The notes below the pieces were generated by a model. It had not been told where the DNA came from and searched no databases. It saw nothing but the letters and a program-made list of their open reading frames with translations. A stretch of 36,539 nt of DNA. Source: Glutamicibacter uratoxydans. Its GTDB lineage: Bacteria; Actinomycetota; Actinomycetes; Actinomycetales; Micrococcaceae. A program made the translations under genes and the position numbers. Positions 7,818 to 16,112 of the stretch are shown here, piece by piece. Location of the stretch: the NCBI RefSeq assembly GCF_006539925.1, contig NZ_BJNY01000026.1, positions 1-36,539 of the forward strand, in the 5' to 3' direction. Within the stretch, counting starts at the first letter, position 1. Each line of letters opens with the position of its first letter.

Positions 7818-8398
7818 TGCCGGCGGATCTTGCCGGCACCGCATTAGTGGTCATCGACTTTCAGCGCGGGGTCCTTGAAGGATGCCACGACGCCCACGGC
7901 GTAGTCCACCGCACTGCCCAGCTGGTGGAGCACGCCCGGTCTTCCGGCCTGCCGGTGGTCTGGGTCCAGGACCACGGCGACTTTCCCATTGGCACCTCCG
8001 GGTGGCAGCTGGCCGACGGCTTGGCTGTTGGCCACGGGGAACACCTGATTCGCAAAACCTATCGCGACTCCTTCGCCGAAACCGACCTGCACCAGATCCT
8101 GCAGGGCCTTGGGGTTCGCCGATTGCTGGTGGCCGGAGCCCAAAGCGACTACTGCATCCGCACCACAACGCAGGCTGCCGCCGTGCACGGCTACGATGTC
8201 ACGTTGGTCTCCGACTGCCATACGACAGTCGATGCCGAATTCGACGGAACACTGATCACTGCCAAGCAGATCATCGCGCATACCAATATGTACTTCTCGG
8301 GGCTGCGCTATCCAGGATCGCAGTTCGGAATCTTGACTGCCGCGCAGGCCATTGCAAAACCAGCTAGAGTGCCGGCTGAAGCAACTGAGCAGCGCTGA
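7817..8398 (+). CDS. Isochorismatase-family cysteine hydrolase
   Basis: A hydrolase of the isochorismatase-like family, about 193 residues from GTG at 7817 ([16 protein letters not shown]). GTGs at 7802 and 7805 are also in frame. The catalytic triad is visible: Asp in VVIDFQRGV, Lys in LIRKTYRDSF and Cys in AGAQSDYCIRTT. It follows nadE with overlapping stop and start, so the two are co-transcribed. The metal-binding DxHxxxH signature of nicotinamidase is absent, so NAD salvage should not be assumed. Its 3' end overlaps that of the peptide-transporter ATPase by 35 bases on the opposite strand. Confidence 0.85.
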   Translation: MPADLAGTALVVIDFQRGVLEGCHDAHGVVHRTAQLVEHARSSGLPVVWVQDHGDFPIGTSGWQLADGLAVGHGEHLIRKTYRDSFAETDLHQILQGLGVRRLLVAGAQSDYCIRTTTQAAAVHGYDVTLVSDCHTTVDAEFDGTLITAKQIIAHTNMYFSGLRYPGSQFGILTAAQAIAKPARVPAEATEQR

Positions 8399-9983
8399 AA
8401 TCTGGCATGGCCGGCAAAGCCTCGATGAGGCTTCTGGTGTAGGTCTGGCCGGGATCATCGAGCAGACGCCCCGTGGGACCCTGCTCAATGATGCGTCCGC
8501 GGTGCATCACCACGCTGTATTCGCACAGTTCCCGCAGTACGCACAGATCATGGGTGATGAACAGCAAAGACAACTTCCGCTCTTCGCGCAGTCCTGCCAG
8601 CAGGTCCAGGATCTGCGCCTGCACCGTGACGTCGAGGGCGGAAACCGCCTCGTCGCAGACCAGCAGCTGGGGGTCGGCGGACAGCGCCCGGGCGATGGCC
8701 AGCCGCTGCAGCTGGCCCCCTGACAGTTCCTCCGGGCGCCGTTCGACGAGCGCTGGATCCAAGCCCACCTGGGTGAACAGCTTTTCCAGCAGCTCCCTGT
8801 GCTGCGCCCGCGGCGCTGTCTTCAACGACCGCACCGGCTCCAACACCGAGTATCCGACCCTGCGGCTGGGGTCGAAGGAGGTGTAGGGATTCTGGAATAC
8901 CGGCTGCACCCGCCGGCGGAATTCCCGCCCGCCGACCTGTTTGGTTTGTCGCACCCCCGAAAGTTCCACCGTCCCTGAATCGGGGCGGTCAAGGCCCAGC
9001 AGCACCCTGGCCAAGGTGGTCTTGCCGGAGCCCGACTCGCCCACCACGCCGACAGCACCCCCTTCGGGGATGCTCAGCGTCACGTCGTCCAAGGCGGTCA
9101 CCGCCTGCTCGCCGCGGCCGAAGCTGCGGTGCAGCCCGCTGGCGGCGAGCAGCGCCGGAGCTGTCTGCACGGGCGCGGGAAGCCTGCGGCGGGGAGGCGC
9201 ATCGGCGCGCGGCATCGCAGCGACCAGGGTGCGGGTGTAATCCCTGCTCGGGTTCCCCAGCACCTGCACGGTCCTGCCGGATTCGACGATCTCCCCGTGC
9301 CTCAGCGTGATCAGCTGATCGGTGCGTTCGGCGGCAACGCCCAGGTCGTGGGTGATCAACAGCAGCCCCGCACCAGTGGCCGCCACCAGCCTGTCGAGGG
9401 TGTCCAGCACGTGTTTTTGCACCGTGGCATCCAGCGCACTGGTGGGTTCGTCGGCGATGATCAGCGCCGGCTTTGCGATGATGGCCATGGCGATCAGCAC
9501 CCTTTGGCGTTGGCCGCCGGAGAGCTGGTGCGGGAAGCGGGAAGAGACCGCGGGATCCAGTCCAGCATCCTGCAGCGCCTGCTCCACCGCCCGGCCGCGT
9601 TCGGCCTTCCCGCCGATCTGGTGAACTTCCAGCACCTCGCCCACCTGGGTGCCGATGCGCATCAGCGGGTTCAGGCTGGAACCGGGATCCTGCGGAACAT
9701 AGCCAAGGGTGGTTCCCAGCAGCTCCCGGCGCGCCCTCTTGTCCAGCGTATCCACCCGGCTTCCGGCCACGGCGATGGTGCCGGTGACAGTTGCGCCGCG
9801 CGGATTCAGCCCCAGGAGCGCCCGTGCGATGGTGGATTTGCCGGAGCCCGACTCCCCCACCAGCCCCAGGCGCTGGCCTGCTTCCATGTGCAGGTCCACC
9901 GCCTGCACTGCATGGGTGGGCTCCTGCCCGCGGCGCCGGGGTGCAAAGTCGACGGAGAGCTGGCTGATGTGCAGCAGACTCAT
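8364..9983 (-). CDS. Peptide/nickel-type ABC importer, fused double ATPase
   Basis: Two full ABC ATPases in one 539-residue chain, equivalent to DppD fused to DppF. Domain 1 has Walker A GESGSGKST (43-51), signature LSGGQRQRV and Walker B LIIADEPTSALD. Domain 2 has Walker A GESGSGKTT (about residue 315), signature LSGGQLQRLA and LLVCDEAVSALD, with the peptide-transporter Q-loop QNPYTSFDP. The ATG overlaps the stop of the second permease gene (ATGA); the frame extending beyond 9983 is a shadow. As the last gene of a four-gene operon it energises import of oligopeptides or a similar ligand. The 3' end is convergent with, and overlaps, the cysteine hydrolase gene. Confidence 0.95.
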   Translation of the reverse strand: MSLLHISQLSVDFAPRRRGQEPTHAVQAVDLHMEAGQRLGLVGESGSGKSTIARALLGLNPRGATVTGTIAVAGSRVDTLDKRARRELLGTTLGYVPQDPGSSLNPLMRIGTQVGEVLEVHQIGGKAERGRAVEQALQDAGLDPAVSSRFPHQLSGGQRQRVLIAMAIIAKPALIIADEPTSALDATVQKHVLDTLDRLVAATGAGLLLITHDLGVAAERTDQLITLRHGEIVESGRTVQVLGNPSRDYTRTLVAAMPRADAPPRRRLPAPVQTAPALLAASGLHRSFGRGEQAVTALDDVTLSIPEGGAVGVVGESGSGKTTLARVLLGLDRPDSGTVELSGVRQTKQVGGREFRRRVQPVFQNPYTSFDPSRRVGYSVLEPVRSLKTAPRAQHRELLEKLFTQVGLDPALVERRPEELSGGQLQRLAIARALSADPQLLVCDEAVSALDVTVQAQILDLLAGLREERKLSLLFITHDLCVLRELCEYSVVMHRGRIIEQGPTGRLLDDPGQTYTRSLIEALPAMPDFSAAQLLQPAL

Positions 9984-10792
9984 GATTCCTTGGTTCCTAT
10001 CTGTGAGCTGAGCCGGTTGACGCTCAGTACCGTCAGGGCGACGACCGCCGCCGGGGCCAGCGACCACCACCAGGCGGTGGCGATGTAGAGCCGGCCTTCG
10101 TTGATCTGCGACCCCCATTCGGGCATCGGCGGCACCGCTCCGAAGCCCAGGAAGCTCAGGGAGGCGATGGACAGGATGGCCCCGCCCAAATCCAGGCCCG
10201 CCACCACTGCTATGGCCCCGGCGGCATTGGGCACCACATGGGTGATGATGCTTTTGAAGCCGCCGGTGCCGCTGGTCAGCGCGGCGTCGAAATAGGGCAG
10301 GTTCACAATTTTCAGGGTCTGCGCCCTGGCGATGCGCACGAATCCGGGGATCCCTGCGATGCCCACGGCGATCGCCACCTTGTCTACCCCGAAGCCCAAG
10401 ATGGAAATCACCGCCAGGGAGAGCAGCAGCCCCGGAATGGAGACCAGCACCTCAACGCAGCGGGAGATCACCGCGTCCGCCCAGCCGCCCAGATAGCCGG
10501 CGGCCATGCCCAGCAGCCCGCCGAGGACCACCGAAATGACGATTGCCACTACTCCTGCGGCCAGGGACATGCGGGCCCCATAGACCACGCGGCTGAACAC
10601 GTCCCTCCCGTTCAAGTCGGTGCCCAGCCAGAACTGGGGGTCGGGGGCCGCCAGCGACGGACCCACCACCGCCACCGGATCAAAACGGGCAAACAACGAC
10701 GGGAACAGCGCGGCGGCGGCGATCAGTGCCAGAAAAGCGGCGGCCGCCGCCACGCCGAAACTGGGCCGGCGCAGGTTCTTTGCAATGCTCAT
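9980..10792 (-). CDS. Peptide-type ABC importer permease (DppC-like)
   Basis: A 270-residue inner-membrane permease. One N-terminal helix and the segment FWLGTDLNGRDVFSRVVYGARMSL (HxLGTDxxGRDxxSR) are typical of the DppC/OppC subunit. The EAA-like cytoplasmic loop is near RIARAQTLKIVNLPYFDAA, followed by the conserved FLGFGAVPPMPEWGSQINEG. It overlaps both neighbours by four bases, showing tight coupling with the partner permease upstream and the ATPase downstream. Confidence 0.93.
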   Translation of the reverse strand: MSIAKNLRRPSFGVAAAAAFLALIAAAALFPSLFARFDPVAVVGPSLAAPDPQFWLGTDLNGRDVFSRVVYGARMSLAAGVVAIVISVVLGGLLGMAAGYLGGWADAVISRCVEVLVSIPGLLLSLAVISILGFGVDKVAIAVGIAGIPGFVRIARAQTLKIVNLPYFDAALTSGTGGFKSIITHVVPNAAGAIAVVAGLDLGGAILSIASLSFLGFGAVPPMPEWGSQINEGRLYIATAWWWSLAPAAVVALTVLSVNRLSSQIGTKES

Positions 10793-11766
10793 CTCCGCGA
10801 CCTCCTGGAAGCTTGAGCTGGCGAGGTGACCCGCGGGTCGATCAGCGGGTAGCTCAGGTCCACCAGCAGCGTGATGACCATATAGATGCCGCCGGTGAGC
10901 ACGATCAGGGCCTGAATCAACGGGAAGTCGCGCGCGCCGACCGCCTCCACGTAAAGGTTGCCGATTCCCGGGCGACCGAAGATCGTTTCAATGATCGCCG
11001 CCCCTGAAACAATCCCGCCGATGAGCATGCCCACGATGGTGTACACCGGCAGGCTCGCATTGCGCAGCACATGGGTGCGCACCAGCCGGGCATGTCCCAT
11101 GCCCTTGGTTCGGGCCACCAGCACGTGGTTCTCCCCGAGCACTTCGCGAATGCCGCGGGAGAACACCTGGGAGAGGGTTCCCGCACCCAGCAGGGCGATC
11201 GTGATCGCCGGCAGCACCAGCGAGGAGAAGCCGCCGGCGCCGAAGGCCGGGAACCAGCCGAGCTTGAAGGAGAAGACCTGCAGCAGGATGATCGCCATGA
11301 CAAAGGACGGCACCCCGATGCCCAGCACTGTCAGCGAGGAGAACACCTGGCGCAGCCAGCGGGTGGGAAGCAGCGCCTCTCCGACCGCCAGCAGCAGCCC
11401 CAGAGCCACCATGATTCCGATGCTCAGCGCCCCAAGCTGTACGGTGTGCACCAGCCCGTCGCCGATCACCTGGGTGACCGGTTGGCGCAGCGAATAGGCT
11501 TGGCCCCAGTCGAAGCTCAGTACGCGCAGCAGGTAGCCGAAGTATTGCACCAGCACCGGCTTGTCCAGACCCATCTCGGCGCGGATCTGCGCCAATTGGG
11601 CGTCATTGGCCGCTCCGGCGTCCTCCTGTCCCCCGCTGACGATCAGCCGCGCCGGGTCCCCGGGGGTGAACTGCAAAATGGCGAAGGACAGGGTGATCGC
11701 ACCGAAGAGCACCAGCGCGGCGTGCCCCACACGAGATGCAGCGTACGTCAGCAGCTGCTTATTCAT
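10789..11766 (-). CDS. Peptide-type ABC importer permease (DppB-like)
   Basis: A 325-residue permease of the DppB/OppB type: an N-terminal helix, then the conserved TPGDPARLI segment, AEMGLDKPVLVQYFGYL, the core permease helices, and the EAA-type loop around LVARTKGMGHARLVRTHVLRNAS. The C-terminal LIQALIVLTGGIYMVITLLVDLSYPLIDPRV is characteristic. ATG at 11766 (MNKQLLTY) overlaps the end of the lipoprotein gene by eight bases. Upstream in-frame sequence to 11835 is ignored because it would invade the lipoprotein gene with non-membrane sequence. Confidence 0.93.
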   Translation of the reverse strand: MNKQLLTYAASRVGHAALVLFGAITLSFAILQFTPGDPARLIVSGGQEDAGAANDAQLAQIRAEMGLDKPVLVQYFGYLLRVLSFDWGQAYSLRQPVTQVIGDGLVHTVQLGALSIGIMVALGLLLAVGEALLPTRWLRQVFSSLTVLGIGVPSFVMAIILLQVFSFKLGWFPAFGAGGFSSLVLPAITIALLGAGTLSQVFSRGIREVLGENHVLVARTKGMGHARLVRTHVLRNASLPVYTIVGMLIGGIVSGAAIIETIFGRPGIGNLYVEAVGARDFPLIQALIVLTGGIYMVITLLVDLSYPLIDPRVTSPAQASRRSRR

Positions 11767-13378
11767 TGGGCACGAACTCCGCGAAGGCCGGCTTGTTCTC
11801 CGCATCCAATTCGATGGACTTGATGTCCTTGCCATAGGCGCTGTTGGAGACCTGGTCCACCAGCGGGAACACCAGCCCCTTGTCCAAAAGCAGCTGCTGG
11901 GCCTCGGCGGAGGCCTGCTTGCGCTGCTGCGCGTCGGTGGTGGACTGCAGCTTCAGCAGCGCCTTGTCCACCGCGGGGACCGCGTTGCCGTAGAACAACG
12001 ACTGGTTTTCGTAGAGGGAGCTGTACACCACGCGCAGCACATCCGGATCCGCGCGGCCCTGGGACCAGGTAGTCAGGTCGTAGGGTGCGTCATAGAGTCC
12101 GGTCTCGGAGGCCTGCGCCTCGGTGACGGGTTTGAGCACAAAGTCGATGCCCACCTTCTTCCACTGGATTTGCAGCAACTGGAACAACGCTTCGGTGGTG
12201 CCGCCGGTGGAGGAATACTGGATGGAGATTTCCAGCCGTTCGCCCTTGTCGTTGCGGCGGATGCCGTCCTCTCCCACGGTGTCCCAGCCTCCTGCCTCCA
12301 GGATCTTGACGGCTGCTTGCGGATCATAGGCCAGCTCACTGCTGAGGTCTGCAGAGCCCGGGGTGGCAGCGGTGAGCACGCCGGTGGCAGGCTGCACATT
12401 GCCCTGGTAGATGCGCTCGGCGATCTCGGCGCGGTCGGTGGCCGGGTTGATGGCTTTGCGCACTGCCTCGTCTTTGAAGATGTCCCGGTAGATGAAGGGA
12501 ATCAGCGGGGAGGCGATGCCGACGGTGGGCTTCTGCACCAAGGTGGTCTGCCCGGCCAGGGTGCCTAGGGTCGAGGTGTCCAGCAGGAATCCGTAGTCGA
12601 CCTGGCCGGAGCTGACGGCGCCGGCCAGAGTGGTGGCGTCGGGGATGAAGGAGACCTTTACCGTTTCATAGACTGCCGGCCCCTTGTTAGCGTAGGCAGA
12701 CGAACCCCAGTGGTAGTCTTCGCGGGCCTTGAGGGTGATGCCAACGTCGGGTTCGTAGCTTTCGATCACGTAGGGTCCGCTACCAATGACCTTGCCGCGA
12801 GCCACTTCCTCGGGGTCCAGTTTCAAGGTGGCATCGGCCAGTATGCTCAACGGCTGGGTCGACGCAGCCTGGAGGAATTGGGCGTTGGGGCCGTCAAATT
12901 TCACGATGGCGGTCTTCTCGTCCACCACGTCTGTGCCTTGGTATCCGCGCAGATGGCTTGCCCCGACATAAGCCAGAGGGCCGATCTTGATGATTCTGTC
13001 GAAGTTGTTCTTGACCGATTGCGCGGTGAATTTGGTGCCGTCGGAGAAGGTCACGTCATCGCGCAGGTGGAAGGTGAACTGCGACTGGTCTTTATTTGTT
13101 TCCCAGCTGGTGGCAAGCCAGGGAACGATTTCTCCGGTCTCGGGATCCTGGTCCACCAGCGTGTCTGCGATCTGCCGGGAGATCGTGCGAGAGACGGTTT
13201 GCGGCGGCTGGTGCGGGTCGTAGTTGGCGCTGTCTTCGGGGAAGCCGACGGTCAACTCGTCCTCGCTGCTTTCCTGTGCGTTGGAGCTGCTCACGCAACC
13301 GGTCAGCAGCGTGGCAGCTGCCAGGCTCAGGATGCCCAGGGTCTTGAAATGTCCTCGTACACTGCGTGGAGTGCTCAT
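11759..13378 (-). CDS. ABC importer substrate-binding lipoprotein, family 5 (peptide type)
   Basis: A 539-residue lipoprotein that captures the ligand outside the membrane. The signal peptide ends in the lipobox LLTGC with Cys28 as the lipidation site. The mature part has SBP_bac_5 features: DSANYDPHQPPQTVSRTISRQIADTLVDQDPETGEIVPWLATSWE near the N-terminus and TFHLRDDVTFSDGTKFTAQSVKNNFDRI. It opens the four-gene operon. The ribosome site is GATGAGGAT just before the ATG. The ligand cannot be named; peptides are usual for the family, but opines, sugars, nickel and others are also known. Confidence 0.93.
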   Translation of the reverse strand: MSTPRSVRGHFKTLGILSLAAATLLTGCVSSSNAQESSEDELTVGFPEDSANYDPHQPPQTVSRTISRQIADTLVDQDPETGEIVPWLATSWETNKDQSQFTFHLRDDVTFSDGTKFTAQSVKNNFDRIIKIGPLAYVGASHLRGYQGTDVVDEKTAIVKFDGPNAQFLQAASTQPLSILADATLKLDPEEVARGKVIGSGPYVIESYEPDVGITLKAREDYHWGSSAYANKGPAVYETVKVSFIPDATTLAGAVSSGQVDYGFLLDTSTLGTLAGQTTLVQKPTVGIASPLIPFIYRDIFKDEAVRKAINPATDRAEIAERIYQGNVQPATGVLTAATPGSADLSSELAYDPQAAVKILEAGGWDTVGEDGIRRNDKGERLEISIQYSSTGGTTEALFQLLQIQWKKVGIDFVLKPVTEAQASETGLYDAPYDLTTWSQGRADPDVLRVVYSSLYENQSLFYGNAVPAVDKALLKLQSTTDAQQRKQASAEAQQLLLDKGLVFPLVDQVSNSAYGKDIKSIELDAENKPAFAEFVPNE

Positions 13379-13490
13379 ATCCTCATCCGCTTCTTTTAGT
13401 CGGTGTATTTCTGGCTACGACGCTAGAATGAAGGGTTGACTTGGGACAAAGGTTGTTTCAGGAGATAAAGGAAAGTTTCTTCACATAACA

Positions 13491-13522
13491 AAAGCCCGAC
13501 CGCCGGAGGCTGGTCGGGCTTT
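13491..13522 (-). terminator. Rho-independent terminator of the 13.6-14.5 kb operon
   Basis: An 11-bp stem (13491-13501 with 13512-13522) with a ten-base loop. On the minus strand the stem is followed by a T-rich run, so it ends the operon lying to its right and insulates the peptide importer. Confidence 0.8.
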
Positions 13523-13560
13523 ATGAATCGACAAGTTTTGTCATCTGAGGACTTACTAAT

Positions 13561-13860
13561 CTAGCTGATTCCGGTAATTTCCTTCAGCGCCTGCACATGT
13601 TCGGCGAATGCCGTTTTTCCGCCGCTGCTGAGCTTGGCCCAGGTGCGCGGCCGCTTGCCCACATACCCCTTGCGGATCTGCACATACCCGGCCTCCTCAA
13701 GGGCGCTCAGATGCCTCGAAAGCACCGAGTCTGAGATTCCCAGCGCATCTTTCAACGATTTGAAGTCGGCCTCCTCTACGGACTGCAGCGCACCCATCAA
13801 CGACAGCCGCACCGGGTTCGAAAAGTCGTCATTGAGGCGCTGACGAGCATGGGCGGTCAT
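13561..13860 (-). CDS. Winged-helix transcriptional regulator
   Basis: A 99-residue single-domain regulator of the short winged-helix type (ArsR/MarR-like). HTH: FKSLKDALGISDSVLSRHLSALEEAGYVQIRKGYVGKRPRTWAKLSSGG, where the last part is the wing; the N-terminus SNPVRLSLMGAL is the common first helix. Its start overlaps the stop of the membrane gene upstream (ATGA), so it is the last gene of a three-gene operon. The likely target is the palindrome in front of this operon. The ligand or signal is unknown. Confidence 0.85.
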   Translation of the reverse strand: MTAHARQRLNDDFSNPVRLSLMGALQSVEEADFKSLKDALGISDSVLSRHLSALEEAGYVQIRKGYVGKRPRTWAKLSSGGKTAFAEHVQALKEITGIS

Positions 13861-14297
13861 TCTCGCACCATCTTTATTCCGGTGAGCACCAACGGCGCCG
13901 CGACGATCAGGAAGATCAGCAGCATGGCGATCCATGAAGTAATCTGCGCCGCCAGCAATGCCACCGAGGCCGCATAGAGTCCGATACTCAGGCCGAAGGC
14001 CATGCCATAGCGCTTGGAATAGCCCTGCGGCAGGCTTCGGTACAACTTGCGGTACGCCAGCGAAGAGCCGAGGATCACGAGGACATACAGTCCCATTACA
14101 ATAAAGAAGCCCACTTTGTTTTCATCCGGCCGGTAGAGCTGCAGCACCGCTGCCAGTGCGCCGACAGCAAGCCCGACCACGATGCAGTACCAGCCCATCA
14201 GTCTTGAGCCATAGCCTATGGCCCGGTCCATGTCGGCCTGAGCCCGGCCCAGCGCTTCAAGCTGCTGCTCGGGCGTCAGCGGCTGCTCAGAGTTCAT
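13857..14297 (-). CDS. Four-helix membrane protein of unknown function
   Basis: A 146-residue protein with a hydrophilic N-terminus rich in Glu/Gln (NSEQPLTPEQQLEALGRAQADMDRAI) and four predicted helices (about 36-57, 66-86, 102-122 and 124-144). It is sandwiched between a smaller membrane protein and a winged-helix regulator with four-base overlaps on both sides. Such membrane-protein plus regulator operons recur in actinobacteria, but I know of no established role. Confidence 0.7.
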   Translation of the reverse strand: MNSEQPLTPEQQLEALGRAQADMDRAIGYGSRLMGWYCIVVGLAVGALAAVLQLYRPDENKVGFFIVMGLYVLVILGSSLAYRKLYRSLPQGYSKRYGMAFGLSIGLYAASVALLAAQITSWIAMLLIFLIVAAPLVLTGIKMVRE

Positions 14298-14497
14298 TTC
14301 ACCTGCTCCTTCTTTGCCCGATTCTGACGCTGCGCAATGAGGCTGGTGGAAGTCATGACTATCGCCATGAAGATGCCCATTCCAATGAAGATCAGCGAAT
14401 TCTGGCCGCTGAAGTAGGCGAAGAGCGACAGGCCGAAGAAAGCGAGGCCTGCAGCGATGATTGCGGTGACGCACCATGCGGTGAATGACATTTTCAT
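14294..14497 (-). CDS. Small two-helix membrane protein
   Basis: A 67-residue protein with two hydrophobic helices (FTAWCVTAIIAAGLAFFGLSLF and LIFIGMGIFMAIVMTSTSL) and a basic C-terminus (QRQNRAKKEQVK). The ATG at 14497 has AAGGAG eight bases upstream; the longer open frame to 14581 has no such site and runs into the operator. It is the first gene of the three-gene operon. Function unknown. Confidence 0.65.
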   Translation of the reverse strand: MKMSFTAWCVTAIIAAGLAFFGLSLFAYFSGQNSLIFIGMGIFMAIVMTSTSLIAQRQNRAKKEQVK

Positions 14498-14548
14498 GAT
14501 CCTGCTCCTTGATTCCCGGTCCTGCTTCTGAACTGACTCAAACATAAC

Positions 14549-14575
14549 AAGTACTTTCCAATATGGAAAGTACTT
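14549..14575. promoter_or_regulatory. Perfect 12-bp inverted repeat (operator)
   Basis: AAGTACTTTCCA (14549-14560) and its exact complement (14564-14575) flank a three-base spacer. It lies just upstream of, and probably overlaps, the promoter of the three-gene operon (possible -10 TATGTT on the minus strand). It is the likely site of the operon's own winged-helix regulator. Confidence 0.7.
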
Positions 14576-14673
14576 TCTCACAATTCATTTGCACTGCTGC
14601 AAAAAGCCTTCGGAAACCTGCCGGAAATCACTGAAAACTCGGGGCCGCCAAGCTCTTCCAAACCATAGGAAGT

Positions 14674-14689
14674 CCAAGTATATTGTTGG
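14674..14689. promoter_or_regulatory. Possible MarR operator
   Basis: An imperfect palindrome CCAA-N8-TTGG with an ATAT core lies 26 bases before the MarR gene start and overlaps a TATATT that could be its -10. Confidence 0.35.
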
Positions 14690-14714
14690 TCTAGATCGCC
14701 ATTTAGGAGCGCCC

Positions 14715-15218
14715 ATGCCTTCTCCTTTACCCCGTGATCCCATCGCCCAGGCTCGGGATCAGTGGATTGCCCACGGATGGGGCGCAGAGGCGGATTCCAT
14801 GGCGGCCATTACGGCGATCATGCGAACCGCATCGATATTTCTCCAGCGCGCCGATGCCATCCTCAAGCCCCATGGGCTGACATTTGCACGGTTTGAGGTC
14901 TTGGCACTGCTCGGGTTTTCAAAGCGCGGTTCGCTGCCGATGAACCATGCAAGCCAGCTGCTTCAGGTGCATGCAACGAGCCTGACGAATTCGGTGGACC
15001 GCTTGGAGGCTACCGGTCTGGTCCGCAGGATCCCGCACCCCACCGATGGCCGCACGAGGCTGCTGGAGCTGAGCGGCGAAGGCAAGCGCGTACTGTTCAA
15101 CGCCCGCCAGGATTTGAACGAGCAATTATTTTCAAACAGCGGAATGCCGGAAGCGGATGCAAGGACTCTTTTCCAGATCCTCTCCCGCTTCCGGCATTCA
15201 CAGGGCGATTTTCTATAG
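14715..15218 (+). CDS. MarR-family transcriptional regulator
   Basis: A 167-residue winged-helix regulator. The dimer helix is ITAIMRTASIFLQRADAILKPHGLTFARFEVLALLGF; the HTH is MNHASQLLQVHATSLTNSVDRLEATGLVRRI; and the wing PHPTDGRTRLLELSGEGKRVL contains the DxRxxxxxLT-like pattern of MarR. AGGAG precedes the ATG by seven bases. Its 3' end overlaps by six bases the stop of the convergent 3-hydroxyisobutyrate dehydrogenase gene, so regulation of the valine genes is possible but not shown. Confidence 0.9.
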   Translation: MPSPLPRDPIAQARDQWIAHGWGAEADSMAAITAIMRTASIFLQRADAILKPHGLTFARFEVLALLGFSKRGSLPMNHASQLLQVHATSLTNSVDRLEATGLVRRIPHPTDGRTRLLELSGEGKRVLFNARQDLNEQLFSNSGMPEADARTLFQILSRFRHSQGDFL

Positions 15219-16112
15219 CGACCCGTCGCGCACGGCGTTGATGATTCCGGAGAAATCGGTTCCGGCGTGGCCTTCGTCGCTGAACTTTCGATAGAGCGCG
15301 GAGGCCAGCGCGCCAAGCTGGGCGTCGGTCTGCGTGTGCTTCAGTGCGCTGGAGGCCAGCCCCAGGTCCTTGGCCATCAAAGCCGCCGCAAAGCCTGGCT
15401 GGTAGTCGCGGTTGGCTGGCGAGGTAGGGACCGGCCCGGGTACGGGACAGTTCGTCGTCACCGACCAGCATTGGCCCGAGGCCGTAGAGATGACGTCATA
15501 GAGCGCCTGGTGCTCCAGGCCCAGACGCTCGCCGAGGACGAACGCCTCGGCCGCGCCGATCATCGAAATGCCCAGCAGCATATTGTTGCAGATCTTCGCG
15601 GCCTGACCCAGGCCGTGGCCGCCGCAGTGCACGATGCGCTTGCCCATATGCTCAAGCACCGCGGTGATCTCTTCCAGGTCCTCAGCTTCCGCACCGAGCA
15701 TGAAGGTCAGCGTTCCGGCCTCAGCGCCCACCACGCCGCCTGACACCGGCGCATCGGCGCTGCGATGGCCCGCCGCCACAGCAAGCGCGGCGGCTTCCTT
15801 CGCCTGGGCCACATCGATGGTCGAGCACTCCAAGAACAGCGTATTCGGGCTGGCGGCCTGAAGCAGGTAGCCGCGGTAGGCGTCCAAGACGTGCTGTCCA
15901 CTGGGGAACATGGTCAAGACAATGTCGACTCCGGTGGCGGCTTCCGCGCCGGTGGCAACGGTTTCAATCCCCGCTTCGCCGACTGCCTGCACCGCGGCGG
16001 GTACAATATCGAAGCCCTTGAGGGTATAGCCGGCCTTGTGCAGGTTGATGGCCATGGGCAGGCCCATGTGGCCAAGTCCTAGAAATCCAATGGTTGGCAG
16101 CGTGCTCATCAT
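15213..16112 (-). CDS. mmsB: 3-hydroxyisobutyrate dehydrogenase
   Basis: Oxidises 3-hydroxyisobutyrate to methylmalonate semialdehyde with NAD(P) in valine breakdown. The 299-residue chain begins with the Rossmann motif GFLGLGHMGLPMAINL, carries the substrate-binding DAPVSGGVVGAEAGTL, and the catalytic Lys region GHGLGQAAKICNNMLLG. The ATG overlaps the stop of the hydrolase gene by four bases; two consecutive ATGs are available. Together with that hydrolase it makes two successive steps of the pathway, which supports the specific call over other beta-hydroxyacid dehydrogenases. Confidence 0.9.
   Translation of the reverse strand: MMSTLPTIGFLGLGHMGLPMAINLHKAGYTLKGFDIVPAAVQAVGEAGIETVATGAEAATGVDIVLTMFPSGQHVLDAYRGYLLQAASPNTLFLECSTIDVAQAKEAAALAVAAGHRSADAPVSGGVVGAEAGTLTFMLGAEAEDLEEITAVLEHMGKRIVHCGGHGLGQAAKICNNMLLGISMIGAAEAFVLGERLGLEHQALYDVISTASGQCWSVTTNCPVPGPVPTSPANRDYQPGFAAALMAKDLGLASSALKHTQTDAQLGALASALYRKFSDEGHAGTDFSGIINAVRDGSL

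Noticed and set aside
6819-7844. Long minus-strand frame of 341 codons
   Set aside because: Antisense of nadE, whose own motifs are complete on the plus strand.
7817-8398. Reading the cysteine hydrolase as nicotinamidase because it follows nadE
   Set aside because: The metal-binding histidine motif of nicotinamidases is missing; only the general isochorismatase-like triad is present.
9129-10088. Long plus-strand frame of 319 codons
   Set aside because: Antisense of the fused ATPase and permease; His/Gln/Gly-rich translation typical of a GC-rich shadow.
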